Shown: positions 18,451 through 26,687, numbered from the stretch's first letter. The stretch: 32,038 nucleotides of DNA from Bacteroidales bacterium (GCA_016303175.1 JAEDMF010000003.1:1-32038), one strand, 5' to 3'. Notes: generated by a model not told the origin, from the letters alone. Numbers and translations are program-made.

Positions 18451-18483
18451 CAAATATCTATGGATTTTTCGGGCTTGTTCTTG

Positions 18484-18499
18484 GACTCCAATTGGAGTC
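18484..18499. repeat. 16-bp perfect palindrome
   Basis: GACTCCAATTGGAGTC equals its own reverse complement. With no loop it is a better fit for a dimeric protein-binding site or a decayed mobile-element end than for a terminator. It lies 33 bp beyond the stop of the DUF3800 gene. Confidence 0.55.
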
Positions 18500-18531
18500 T
18501 ATGTTGTTTTTCTACAAATTTATTGGGGACA

Positions 18532-19431
18532 TTATGGCTTAGTGTGACCAGCGCATATTGCGCACTGACATGTTGGATCAGAGAAATGTCGAACGCCTAC
18601 TGTCGCACCTCTATGTGAATCGAATCTCGATTTAATTCTGTCGAATAAATCTGTTTCTCCATTTTCGAAGAATCTCCTAAGTGCAACACTGCATAAGTCG
18701 GCTATCTGAACCATTCCTGTCAACTGTGAATTGACATAGAGTGGCGTTTCAATAATATGCTTGATTGAGGTCCAGAGTGTTCCTTTCTTGTGGAAATTTT
18801 TCATCATTTCCGTGTGCTTCTTCGAAACTGTATCGTTGTTGTCGTGAATGAGAAGCCCATAAGTATCTTGGTCTGAGTGGGATACGTTGGCCAGATAATG
18901 TTCAAATCTTGAAACAATCTGGTCAAAAGCCTGCTCATCAGTTGATAGTTTAGCCTTTGTTGGATCAAAGAAAACCTTATCTATGCATTCGGCAAAGATT
19001 CTCGCACACTTCCAACTTCCAATCTTATCTGCTATTTCCCTGATGAAAGACATCCTTTCCTCATAAGTTAAATGGATATACGCTTCTGTCTGTTTGTAAT
19101 TCTTCTTTAACTGCTTAAGGGATTTGGGATTGTTCAATTTCTTAACCCTGAAGATTTCTGCCTTACGCTGTTTGATGACTTCTCTTCGCCTGTCCTCATA
19201 ATTCATTTTTTCAAAATCAGGAATGCGTGTTTGCTCCAGATATGAACGCATTATCCACCCGGTATGAATTTCAGTGTCAGCGAGGCCGTATTTTTCTTTG
19301 ATTTTATTAATTGCTACGTCACATTTTTTCCAGTTATTCACAGGAATGGAGATGCCACAGAGAACGTAATGGGACGTGTTGCCGGGTATTTGTGGCGTGC
19401 CGGACTCATCAACATAACAGAAGTAAACCAT
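18532..19431 (-). CDS. DUF3800-domain protein (putative RNase H-like nuclease)
   Basis: The protein is 299 residues and cytoplasmic, with no signal peptide. It starts MVYFCYVDESG, the hallmark first strand of DUF3800 with D8 and E9. It continues with HYVLCGISIPVNNWKKC, a charged Lys/Arg-rich helical stretch (~75-115), and YGLLIHDNNDT with D197. It ends QIADLCSVALRRFFENG, where DUF3800 proteins usually carry another acidic residue. The acidic set recalls RNase H-fold nucleases; activity is an inference. DUF3800 genes are often seen with phages, islands and defence loci. This one stands alone with its own promoter. Its base composition looks more AT-rich than the operon to its left, and it lies next to tRNA genes, which fits acquisition by transfer. 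Confidence 0.82.
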   Translation of the reverse strand: MVYFCYVDESGTPQIPGNTSHYVLCGISIPVNNWKKCDVAINKIKEKYGLADTEIHTGWIMRSYLEQTRIPDFEKMNYEDRRREVIKQRKAEIFRVKKLNNPKSLKQLKKNYKQTEAYIHLTYEERMSFIREIADKIGSWKCARIFAECIDKVFFDPTKAKLSTDEQAFDQIVSRFEHYLANVSHSDQDTYGLLIHDNNDTVSKKHTEMMKNFHKKGTLWTSIKHIIETPLYVNSQLTGMVQIADLCSVALRRFFENGETDLFDRIKSRFDSHRGATVGVRHFSDPTCQCAICAGHTKP

Positions 19432-19523
19432 ATAATTACCGACATCAGGGCATAAAAAAAGCGACTAGTATCAAGGCAGTAGCCTATGATTGAGACGCTT
19501 GGCGACTCCTCCTAGACGCACTG

Positions 19524-19554
19524 CAAAGTTAATTTTTTTTTGTGAATTGCCAAA
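19524..19554 (-). promoter_or_regulatory. Bacteroides-type promoter for the DUF3800 gene
   Basis: Read on the - strand, TTTG (19551-19554) is followed after 19 nt by TAACTTTG (19524-19531). This matches TTTG-N19-21-TAnnTTTG in full. Transcription should begin near 19517, giving a leader of about 85 nt before ATG 19431. Confidence 0.7.
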
Positions 19555-19617
19555 ATTATTTAGTGTTTTATAGTTTCGGAATGAGGTTGACGGCCATACG
19601 CTTTTTTGTCTTTGCTT

Positions 19618-19677
19618 GGCGCCAGCCCCAATAATAAGAACAAAGTAGCCCACAAGAAAAATCCGGCCTGAAAGACC
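19618..19677. repeat. Left copy of a 60-bp direct repeat (106-bp period)
   Basis: This begins GGCGCCAGCCCCAATAATAA and ends CCTGAAAGACC. It matches 19724-19782 except for a single-base indel near the ACAAG/ACAA step. It carries the left arm of the tRNA terminator hairpin but not the right arm, so it is a truncated duplicate. Confidence 0.85.
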
Positions 19678-19681
19678 CATA

Positions 19682-19713
19682 CAGCGCTTCTGCGCTGCGG
19701 CTGGAATCAGCCG
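19682..19713. repeat. Twin back-to-back hairpins
   Basis: CAGCGC-TTCT-GCGCTG is followed with no gap by CGGCTG-GAAT-CAGCCG. Both are perfect 6-bp stems with 4-nt loops. A run of eight G follows directly. The pair fills most of the spacer between the two 60-bp repeat copies and resembles REP/BIME-type extragenic units in layout. Confidence 0.6.
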
Positions 19714-19723
19714 GGGGGGGTGG

Positions 19724-19782
19724 GGCGCCAGCCCCAATAATAAGAACAAAGTAGCCCACAAAAAAATCCGGCCTGAAAGACC
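19724..19782. repeat. Right copy of the 60-bp direct repeat
   Basis: This is the intact partner of 19618-19677, one base shorter. Here the sequence continues into CCGGATTTTT and completes the terminator hairpin of the tRNA unit, so this is probably the parental copy. Confidence 0.85.
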
Positions 19783-19798
19783 GGATTTTTCTTGTGGG
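19755..19798 (-). terminator. Rho-independent terminator of the tRNA-Gly/tRNA-Val unit
   Basis: The core stem AAAAATCCGG (19762-19771) pairs with CCGGATTTTT (19781-19790) around a 9-nt loop. Beyond a one-base bulge it extends by CCCACAA/TTGTGGG to 17 pairs. On the - strand the hairpin is followed by TTTTT. The outer arm takes in the last four nucleotides of tRNA-Val, so the terminator and the acceptor stem compete for the same bases. Confidence 0.8.
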
Positions 19799-19869
19799 AG
19801 CAGAGGGATTCGAACCCCCGACCCTCTGCTTGTAAGGCAGATGCTCTAAACCAGCTGAGCTATACTCCC
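19795..19869 (-). tRNA. tRNA-Val(TAC)
   Basis: On the - strand the 75-nt gene begins GGGAGTATAGCTCAGCTGG. The 7-bp acceptor stem closes with a G-T pair at 6-67. The anticodon loop is CTTACAA with anticodon TAC, which reads GTA valine codons, and the T arm contains GGTTCGAATCC. The discriminator base is A and CCA is not encoded. Confidence 0.95.
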
Positions 19870-19898
19870 ATTAAAGAACTCAATAGAGACTGAGTTTG

Positions 19899-19971
<73 letters not shown>

Positions 19972-20013
19972 AAATTCCTTTGCTGCCCAAGGGCTTTTTC
20001 AAAGATTGGATTG

Positions 20014-20044
20014 CAAAGGTAATGCATTTTTTTTAAATATCAAA
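20014..20044 (-). promoter_or_regulatory. Promoter of the tRNA-Gly/tRNA-Val unit
   Basis: On the - strand TTTG (20041-20044), a 19-nt spacer and TACCTTTG (20014-20021) match both Bacteroidota promoter elements exactly. The start point would be near 20007, about 36 nt before tRNA-Gly. Confidence 0.75.
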
Positions 20045-20127
20045 CTTTTTTGAGTTTTTTTACTTTTTTTCACGGCCGGCAGCATCTATTGCCGAGCCGA
20101 CAATGTCATCTAATGCCCGGCCGGCGG

Positions 20128-20154
20128 CAATTCAAGCAATTCAAGCAATTCAAA
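20128..20154. repeat. Three tandem copies of a 9-bp unit
   Basis: CAATTCAAG is repeated three times, the last copy ending in A. It sits just beyond the terminator hairpin of the RND pump operon and looks like replication slippage. No coding role is seen. Confidence 0.8.
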
Positions 20155-20186
20155 GGCCGACCTTGTCAACATTGGCAAGGCCGGCC
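20155..20186 (-). terminator. Probable terminator of the RND pump operon
   Basis: GGCCGACCTTG (20155-20165) pairs with CAAGGCCGGCC (20176-20186) with one G-T or mismatched step and a 10-nt loop. On the - strand the hairpin follows the pump stop by about 35 nt, and TTTGAATTG comes after it, a weak T-rich tail. Confidence 0.55.
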
Positions 20187-20220
20187 ATAGCAATTATTTT
20201 GACGCAAGGACTGCGGGCAA

Positions 20221-23200
20221 TTATTTTGCAGCAAGAGCTGCCTGTTCCGCCTTTGCTGCCTTACGGGCTGCTTTTCTCTCCTGACGGGCAGAGAAACTGG
20301 TGTAAAGCACAGGAATGAAGACCAACGTGATGAGGGATGATATTGTCAGACCCCAAATCACTGTGACACCAAGACCCTTCCACATCTCCGAACCCTCACC
20401 AGTTCCGGCTGCCATAGGCACCATACCGAGGATGGTTGTTAGAGAGGTCATAAGGATAGGACGCAGACGCGCCTTGCAGGCAGTTACTACCGCATCCTTA
20501 AGTTCCATACCCCTCTTGCGGAGAATGATGGTGAAATCCAGCAGCACGATACCATTCTTCACTACGATACCCATAAGGATAATGACACCTATCAACGCCA
20601 TCACGCCGAGAGCCTGTCCGTGCACCCACAATCCGAGAAGCACACCCGTAACCGTGAAAGGCACACTCATCATTATGACGAAAGGCGTCATAAAGGACTC
20701 GAACTGGGAAGCCATAACCATATATACGAGTATCACAATAAGTATGAGCAGTGTAATCAGTTCCTTGAATGTTTTTTGCTGCTCCTCGTAATCACCGGCA
20801 ATGACAACATTTGCCTCTGAAGGGATTTCGCTGCTGTCGATGGCTCTCTGTGCCGCGGCAACACAATCAGACAGAGCATAGCCGTCCTTTACCAGACAGG
20901 TCAGTTTCACCATACGTTCACGGTTCTTGCGGCTGATGCTCGGAGGAGTATAGAGGTCCTCAACCGTAGCCATGTCTCCTACCTTTATCATTGTGCCGGC
21001 AGGTGTCATAATGTCTATATCCTCAACGGCTTCGACACTCTGGCGCCACTGGGGAGAATAACGTACGCGGATATTATATTCCTCGCCATCCTCACGATAA
21101 AGGCTCATAGTGCTGCCGTTTACGGCTGCGGTCACATAAGAAGCGGCCGTTGTGCTGTTAAGGCCGTTCAGAGCAAGTTTCTCGCGGTCGAAGTTCACAT
21201 CATAGGAAGGAACATAATCCTCACGGGAAGGCAGTATCTGGGAGAAGCAATCCTCCTTGGACATCTTCTCATTGAGTTCAGCGATGATTCTGTCGGCAGT
21301 CTCGAACTCATAGCAGTACACCTCCACGCTAATGGAAGAAGCGCCGCCCATTCCGCCACCCTCGGTAACGTTGAATTTCTTCACCTCGGGATATTCGCGA
21401 AGGTCGCTTCGCATAATGTCTGCAATCTCGCCACAACTGCGCACACGGTCCTCCATAGAGCCGATATCTATATTATAGCTCATGATGTAGGTGCCGGTGT
21501 TCTGCATTGACATAAAGGCGTTGTCGCTGTCTGCCTGGCCATAATTCATACTGATGACCCTTGCCTCAGGAATTTCTTCCTTCCACCTTTCATACAGGGC
21601 AGCGGCAAAATCAGCCGTAACTGTCTGTGCCGTACCTACAGGCAACTCGATGGAAGCTTGCAGACGTCCGGAATCGGACTTTGGCATATACTCGGTCTTG
21701 AGTCTGGGCCCGAACACGAATACGGAGGTCAAGAAGATTGCAAAGCCGGCCACAACTACTACTGCCCGATGGTTCACGGACCAACGCATTATGCCGCCAT
21801 ACCATACTTTCAAATGGTCTATGCCCTTGTTGAAGTTACCGAAGAAGGCATTGTAGAACTTGCCGTGCTTGGTGTTCAGACGCAGCATGCGCGAACACAT
21901 CATAGGCACGAGGGTAAGGGCACCCGTGGTGGACACTATCATAATGATGGAAACAATCCAGCCGAGCTGACGGAACATAATGCCGGCCATACCCTTGATC
22001 ATTGTAAGAGGCAGGAACACGGCCAACATTGTAAGGGTAGAGGCAATCACGGAGATGGCCACCTCGCCTGTTGCATTGACTGCCGCCTCTTTGGGCTCTT
22101 CACCCCTGTCTATATGGGCGGCGACGTTCTCCAGCACCACAATGGCATCATCCACCACCATACCTATCGCGATGGATAGCGCGGACATTGAAATAACGTT
22201 CAGAGTGTTGCCCGTGGCGTACAGATATACGAGAGACGCCAGCAGGGAAATAGGAATTGCTGTGAGGATGATGAAGGTGGCTCTCCACCTGCCCAGGAAG
22301 AGGAATACCACAGCCATTACCACAAGGAAGGTAATCACTATGGTCTCGGCAAGAGACTTGATGGAATTGATGATGGTACGCGAGCCATCCACCACGGTGT
22401 GGATTTTAACGTCGGAAGGCAGGGTCTTCTGTATCTTGACCATTTCCTGCTTTACTCTTTTGATGATATCCACAGTATTGGCTCCAGATTGCTTCTGGAT
22501 AATGATACGGGCTCCTCTTTCACCGTTGGTGAAGGCTTCCTCTCCCCTTTCCTCCTGGCCATCAACGACAGTGGCCACATCCTTCACATAGATAGCCTTG
22601 CTGCCGGAATAGCCGACAACAACATTCTCAATCTCCTGTGCAGACTTAAACTCTTTCTCTATGCGGAGGGTATAAGTGTCCGAACCTATGTCGAGGTTGC
22701 CCGAAGGCACATTTTTGTTCTCGTAGGCTATGGCTGAGGAAATGGTGGCGATGCTGAGATTGTAGGCCTTGATTTTGGCAGGGTCCACATACACCTGGAT
22801 TTCCCTCTTGGGCGCGCCGCTCACCGACACGGCACCCACACCCTTGATACGGGCAAGGGGAGTGGAGACCTTATCGTCCAGGATTTTGTCCAGCGCCTTG
22901 TAAGACTGATTTGCCGTTGCGCTCATTATGTAAATAGGCATATCGTCGGCACTGAACTTGAAAATGACGGGTTTTGATGCTCCGTCGGGCAGATATGAAT
23001 TCACCATGTCCAACTTGTCCCGGACATCGTTGGTCGCGACCTCTATAGGCGTACCATACTCGAATTCAAGGGCAATGACACTGGTATTCTCCTTTGAAGT
23101 GGAGGTGATGTTCTTGAGGTTGGGCACGGCGTTGAGACTGTTCTCCAAAAGCTTGGAAAGGTTAGTCTCAATATCCGGCGCAGAGGCTCCCGGATAGGAG

Positions 23201-23346
23201 GTAAGCACCATGATATAGTTGCTCTCGAACTCAGGATACTGATTGATACTCAGATTCATGAGCGAAAACAAACCGAATATCATGAACGCAACGAAGATCA
23301 GAGCCGTCGTTACGGGTTTGTTGACCGCTGTTCTATAGATACTCAT
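20221..23346 (-). CDS. RND-family efflux pump, HAE1 type (AcrB-like inner-membrane transporter)
   Basis: The protein is 1041 residues, normal for AcrB/MexB. It opens with MSIYRTAVNKPVTTALIFVA and the first transmembrane segment, and shows two large periplasmic loops and twelve predicted membrane spans. Transmembrane segment 4 has the proton-relay pair in MVVDDAIVVLENV (D399, D400). Other family landmarks are SNYIMVLTSYPGASAPDIE near the N-terminus and GIVVKNGIVLLDF in TM10. The Lys/Ala-rich tail KAARKAAKAEQAALAAK is a cytoplasmic extension. It exports hydrophobic compounds or drugs by proton antiport, together with the fusion protein 3 bp upstream and the TolC-like channel before that. Specific substrates cannot be read from sequence. 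Confidence 0.96.
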   Translation of the reverse strand: MSIYRTAVNKPVTTALIFVAFMIFGLFSLMNLSINQYPEFESNYIMVLTSYPGASAPDIETNLSKLLENSLNAVPNLKNITSTSKENTSVIALEFEYGTPIEVATNDVRDKLDMVNSYLPDGASKPVIFKFSADDMPIYIMSATANQSYKALDKILDDKVSTPLARIKGVGAVSVSGAPKREIQVYVDPAKIKAYNLSIATISSAIAYENKNVPSGNLDIGSDTYTLRIEKEFKSAQEIENVVVGYSGSKAIYVKDVATVVDGQEERGEEAFTNGERGARIIIQKQSGANTVDIIKRVKQEMVKIQKTLPSDVKIHTVVDGSRTIINSIKSLAETIVITFLVVMAVVFLFLGRWRATFIILTAIPISLLASLVYLYATGNTLNVISMSALSIAIGMVVDDAIVVLENVAAHIDRGEEPKEAAVNATGEVAISVIASTLTMLAVFLPLTMIKGMAGIMFRQLGWIVSIIMIVSTTGALTLVPMMCSRMLRLNTKHGKFYNAFFGNFNKGIDHLKVWYGGIMRWSVNHRAVVVVAGFAIFLTSVFVFGPRLKTEYMPKSDSGRLQASIELPVGTAQTVTADFAAALYERWKEEIPEARVISMNYGQADSDNAFMSMQNTGTYIMSYNIDIGSMEDRVRSCGEIADIMRSDLREYPEVKKFNVTEGGGMGGASSISVEVYCYEFETADRIIAELNEKMSKEDCFSQILPSREDYVPSYDVNFDREKLALNGLNSTTAASYVTAAVNGSTMSLYREDGEEYNIRVRYSPQWRQSVEAVEDIDIMTPAGTMIKVGDMATVEDLYTPPSISRKNRERMVKLTCLVKDGYALSDCVAAAQRAIDSSEIPSEANVVIAGDYEEQQKTFKELITLLILIVILVYMVMASQFESFMTPFVIMMSVPFTVTGVLLGLWVHGQALGVMALIGVIILMGIVVKNGIVLLDFTIILRKRGMELKDAVVTACKARLRPILMTSLTTILGMVPMAAGTGEGSEMWKGLGVTVIWGLTISSLITLVFIPVLYTSFSARQERKAARKAAKAEQAALAAK

Positions 23347-23349
23347 GGC

Positions 23350-24396
23350 TTATTTCACTTTTACCTTCACACCGTCGCGTATGCGGAGTATGCCCTCTGT
23401 CACAACGAGGTCTCCCTCCTTCACGCCGCTCTCAATTACATAGCGGTCCCCAAGGCGCTTGCCCACCTTGACCAAAGTATAGCTTACCGTTCCGGTTTCA
23501 GGATTGTAAATATACACGAACCTGTCACCGCTGCCCTGCTGCTTTATGACTGCAGAATCAGGCACAATGACCTTCCTGAATTTGCCGAAGGCCAGATTCA
23601 CCTTAGAATACATTCCGGGGCGGAGTTTGCGGTCGTTGTTCGCCACCTTCACCTCAACGTTGAAGGTATGGGTTCTGGCATCAATCGTAGGATAGATATT
23701 GGAAATACTGCCGGTGAAAGTGCGGTCAGCAAAAGCATCCGTGGTCAGGCTTACCTTATCACCTTTCTTCACGCGATTGTAATCAGTCTCGGAGACGCCT
23801 ATCAGCAGCTTCACAGGCACAATCTGGTTCACCACATAAATAGGAGCAGACATTGAGTACATATCTCCGCTATCATAATTGCGGGCAGAAACTACACCGC
23901 TGATAGGGCTGCGGAGTATGGTATTCTTGAGCACATTGTTGTAATTGCTCTTGTGCACGCCGTATGAGAGTTTGAAGCTGTCAAAGTCAGACTGGCTGAT
24001 GCCTCCCTTGTCGTAAAGAGCCTTCAGACGTTTGTACTCCACCTGATCATTCCTGTATTGAAGCTCGGCCTGAAGCAGTTGGAGCGAATCCATCTGAGCC
24101 ACAATCTGACCCTTGTTCACATAATCGCCGATTTCCACCTTGAGTCTCTCTATGCGCCCCACGGACTGGGGAGCAATATTGTTCGTTGCCCAAGCCTCCA
24201 CCGTTGACGAATATGTTTTGTCGTCAATGACCTCGTCAACTACGGCAGCCTGTACTCCCACGAGAGGAAGCTGCTCTTCCTGCTGCTGAACTTGTCCGGC
24301 GGCAGGGGCATCTGTCTTTTTGTTTTCTGTTTCATTCTTGCAAGAGGCAAGTGCGACACCGGCCAAAGCAAGACTAATAATTGCTATCTTTTTCAT
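23350..24396 (-). CDS. RND efflux periplasmic adaptor (membrane fusion protein, HlyD/AcrA-like)
   Basis: The protein is 348 residues. Lipoprotein signal peptide ends GVALASC (Cys19), typical of AcrA-type adaptors anchored in the inner membrane. A Gln/Glu-rich linker (VQQQEEQ) precedes the barrel-sandwich half WATNNIAPQSVGRIERLKV with EIGDYVNKGQIVAQMDSLQL. Next comes a short alpha-hairpin (AELQYRNDQVEYKRLKALYD), the second lipoyl half (LRSPISGVVSARNYDSGDM), a beta-barrel domain and the membrane-proximal end. It bridges the pump and the outer-membrane channel. It lies 10 bp after the TolC-like gene and 3 bp before the pump gene. Confidence 0.95.
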   Translation of the reverse strand: MKKIAIISLALAGVALASCKNETENKKTDAPAAGQVQQQEEQLPLVGVQAAVVDEVIDDKTYSSTVEAWATNNIAPQSVGRIERLKVEIGDYVNKGQIVAQMDSLQLLQAELQYRNDQVEYKRLKALYDKGGISQSDFDSFKLSYGVHKSNYNNVLKNTILRSPISGVVSARNYDSGDMYSMSAPIYVVNQIVPVKLLIGVSETDYNRVKKGDKVSLTTDAFADRTFTGSISNIYPTIDARTHTFNVEVKVANNDRKLRPGMYSKVNLAFGKFRKVIVPDSAVIKQQGSGDRFVYIYNPETGTVSYTLVKVGKRLGDRYVIESGVKEGDLVVTEGILRIRDGVKVKVK

Positions 24397-24406
24397 ACTT
24401 TGATTT

Positions 24407-25750
24407 TTATTCTGTGTATGTCAATCCGAGTTGTTTCTCGAGGTTGGACTTTGATGTCAAAAACTTATATACCGCACTCCACTGGGACATTTCAGCATTA
24501 GCCAGGGCTAACATTGCATCGTTCAACTCGACCAAAGTGCTGCGACCCACCTCATAGGATGCCCTTGAAATGTCAAACCCCTTCTGGGCAGACTCCGTTG
24601 CAGCCTGGGCTGCCACATAGGTCTTCATCTGGGTCTCCATAGTGTTGAGCTCACTCTTGGCGGCAATCTTCAACTGACGTTCGGTATTGGTCCTCTGAAG
24701 CTGGGCATTGGCCAGGTTGGCCTTGCTCACCTTAACGTTATTGAGACGCTTCAGACCGCTGAATATGGGAATCTGCAGGGACAGCCCGACATAAGAATGA
24801 GGAGTCCACTTGTACTCACTGAAATTGAAGCTGTTCTCCATTGCATTGAACGAATAGCTGAATGCAACCGAAAGTGTAGGAACATAAGCCAAGCCGTTGG
24901 CTACTACCGACTTGCGCAATTCCTCCACCTGAATATCAAGTTGTTTGAGGGAAGAGTTGCCGCTCATATCCAGCGCATCGTGCTCGTGAATGTCGTAGAA
25001 CATCTGCTGAGCATAATCACCCAGACAGCCCTCAACATCAATCTTCGTGTCCAGGTCTATGCCCATCACGGCCTTGAGCTGCCAAAGGCTGAGCTCTATC
25101 ATATTGCTGGCATTGTAGTAGTCGGGCACAGCATTGGCGTAAGAGGTCTTTGCGCGGAGCAAATCCATTTCCGAAGCCTTCTGAGAATCATACTTGGACT
25201 GGGTGATGTCTAGATTCACCTTGGCATTGTCCAGCACCTTTTCATACACTTTGTATGTCTCCTTGGCCATCAGAACGGCGTAAAACGCATTCTTTACCTC
25301 GGTCACCACGTCTATGCGGGAGCCTCGGGCTTTCTCCACCGCCAGTTCCACCTCGTCCGCGCTTATACGCACACTCTGCCAGAGAGCAGAATTGATAATG
25401 GGCATACTGGCGTTTACGGCGCCGCTCCATGTATTGAAACGGCCGATTTCCAAACCGTCAGCGGGCATTCCGGGGGCATCCATATACATCACCTGCTTCT
25501 TGAGGGTGCGCTGATAAGACCCGGACAAATCCACTTGGGGAAACAGTGCGGCGTAAGTGCCGCGATGCGCATACTTTGTGCGCATAATCTCTTTGTCGGC
25601 CACAAGGACCGAAACATTCTCACTGAGCGCCACTTTGATAGCATCCTGCAAGGTAAAGACTACCGTGTCCCGGGCAGTCGCCACTTCTGCAGAATCAGCA
25701 GGGCTCATAGTACTCAAGGCCATCACGGCCGTCAACAAGAGCAACTTCAT
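24407..25750 (-). CDS. TolC-family outer-membrane efflux protein
   Basis: The protein is 447 residues with a Sec signal peptide (MKLLLLTAVMALSTMSPADS) and no lipobox. Two OEP repeats are seen. The first starts TLQDAIKVALSENVSVLVAD and includes ALFPQVDLSGSYQRTLK and KNAFYAVLMAKETYKVYEK. The second includes YVPTLSVAFSYSFN, WTPHSYVGLSLQIPIFSGLK and GRSTLVELNDAMLALANAEM. Long helical heptads between them fit the coiled-coil tunnel. It forms the outer-membrane exit duct of the tripartite pump. The upstream lgt gene ends 43 bp before its start, and no promoter is evident there, so co-transcription with lgt and pgk is possible. Confidence 0.95.
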   Translation of the reverse strand: MKLLLLTAVMALSTMSPADSAEVATARDTVVFTLQDAIKVALSENVSVLVADKEIMRTKYAHRGTYAALFPQVDLSGSYQRTLKKQVMYMDAPGMPADGLEIGRFNTWSGAVNASMPIINSALWQSVRISADEVELAVEKARGSRIDVVTEVKNAFYAVLMAKETYKVYEKVLDNAKVNLDITQSKYDSQKASEMDLLRAKTSYANAVPDYYNASNMIELSLWQLKAVMGIDLDTKIDVEGCLGDYAQQMFYDIHEHDALDMSGNSSLKQLDIQVEELRKSVVANGLAYVPTLSVAFSYSFNAMENSFNFSEYKWTPHSYVGLSLQIPIFSGLKRLNNVKVSKANLANAQLQRTNTERQLKIAAKSELNTMETQMKTYVAAQAATESAQKGFDISRASYEVGRSTLVELNDAMLALANAEMSQWSAVYKFLTSKSNLEKQLGLTYTE

Positions 25751-25793
25751 ATTTTCTAGTTAGTCGGCCGGAATTTTCGGTTCCAGCCTCGGA

Positions 25794-26684
25794 TTAATTG
25801 TATTTACCCTTTGCGTAGTTCGTCGCAGGGGCTTTGGAATTTTTCTTTTCGGGCTGCAACATCGCACTCTTGCCTTTCTGTATGCTCCAGACGAGTAGAA
25901 CAACTCCAGCAACGATGAAAGGAATACTGAGCAACTGACCCATATTGAGCGCCATCGACTCCTCAAAGGCTTCTTGAGGCTCCTTTATGAATTCAATCAA
26001 AAAACGTACGCCGAAAAGAGCGACAAGGAATACACCAAATATCGTGCCACGTTTCAACTTGTCAAGCTTTTTCTCATACAAAAGTATCAGAATCAAGCCA
26101 AGAATGGTATAACTGAAGGCCTCATACAACTGCGTAGGGTGCTTAGGGAGAGTTTCTCCGTTGCGCTCATAGATGAAGCCCCAGGGAAGGTCTGTCACAT
26201 TGCCATATATCTCCGAATTAAAGAGATTACCCAAGCGTATGCAGGCGCCGGCGAAACATACGGGAATGACCAGCCTATCCATAATCCAGAGGAAGTCAAA
26301 ACCATATTCGCGACCGTAATGATGTGAGAACCACCACATTGCCAGCAGCAGGGCTATAGCCCCGCCATGGCTGGCCAGACCGCCCTTCCAAGGCATAAAC
26401 ACCTCCAGAAAGCCACTCCAACTGCCAAAGTAATAGCCGGGGTCATAGAAAATGCAGTGTCCCAGACGAGCACCCACAAGAGTCGCTATCACAAGGGTAT
26501 AGAGCAGCGGATCCATAAGCTTACTTGTCGGCAATTTCTCTCTTTTGAAGAAGTGGGCAAAGATGTAATAGCCGATGATGAAACCTACGACAAATAGAAC
26601 GGAATACCACCGGATCCCGAAGGAACCGATGGTAAAAATAAAGGGACTTGCGTTCCAATGAACGACTGCCGGTGCAATCAACAT
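25794..26684 (-). CDS. lgt: Prolipoprotein diacylglyceryl transferase
   Basis: The protein is 296 residues, a usual Lgt length, with about seven membrane segments. The family core is visible: FGIRWYSVLFVVGFIIGY at the start, GGLASHGGAIALL (the H-G-G motif), and CIRLGNLFNSEIYGNVTDLP, which matches the Lgt signature G-R-x-G-N-F-x-N with a leucine in place of the usual Ile/Val. It transfers the sn-1,2-diacylglyceryl group from phosphatidylglycerol to the lipobox cysteine of prelipoproteins, the first step that matures the many lipoproteins encoded in this window. The C-terminal ~25 residues are Lys-rich and variable. Its start lies 3 bp after the pgk stop, indicating co-transcription. Confidence 0.97.
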   Translation of the reverse strand: MLIAPAVVHWNASPFIFTIGSFGIRWYSVLFVVGFIIGYYIFAHFFKREKLPTSKLMDPLLYTLVIATLVGARLGHCIFYDPGYYFGSWSGFLEVFMPWKGGLASHGGAIALLLAMWWFSHHYGREYGFDFLWIMDRLVIPVCFAGACIRLGNLFNSEIYGNVTDLPWGFIYERNGETLPKHPTQLYEAFSYTILGLILILLYEKKLDKLKRGTIFGVFLVALFGVRFLIEFIKEPQEAFEESMALNMGQLLSIPFIVAGVVLLVWSIQKGKSAMLQPEKKNSKAPATNYAKGKYN

Positions 26685-26687
26685 CTG

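Larger units (their letters stand above)
18265..18531. other. Intergenic remnant region between convergent genes
   Basis: No convincing gene is present in these 267 bp. The region contains the hairpin at 18422-18450 and the perfect palindrome at 18484-18499. On the - strand, ATG 18310 begins a 14-codon frame (MMTREEIAAINRDV) that reads like a real protein N-terminus but stops at once at 18266. This looks like a decayed or truncated gene, although I do not recognise which. Confidence 0.35.
19432..19794. other. Gene-free interval with promoter, repeat and terminator
   Basis: This 363-bp stretch has no gene. It carries the DUF3800 promoter, two imperfect copies of a 60-bp sequence, a twin hairpin between them, and the tRNA terminator. 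Short frames through it arise from the repeat and lack protein-like composition. Confidence 0.7.

Noticed and set aside
19618..19782. Prophage or island attachment sites (attL/attR) at tRNA-Val
   Set aside because: The 60-bp repeat does not include the 3' end of the tRNA itself and no integrase is present. The repeat copies the terminator flank instead.
20128..20154. CRISPR-like array from three tandem repeats
   Set aside because: The units are only 9 bp with no spacers, and there are no cas genes.
20191..20228. Direct repeat CAATTATTTTG around the pump gene stop
   Set aside because: Two 11-bp copies 27 bp apart could be slippage at the gene end. It is too short to support a mobile element or a regulatory claim.
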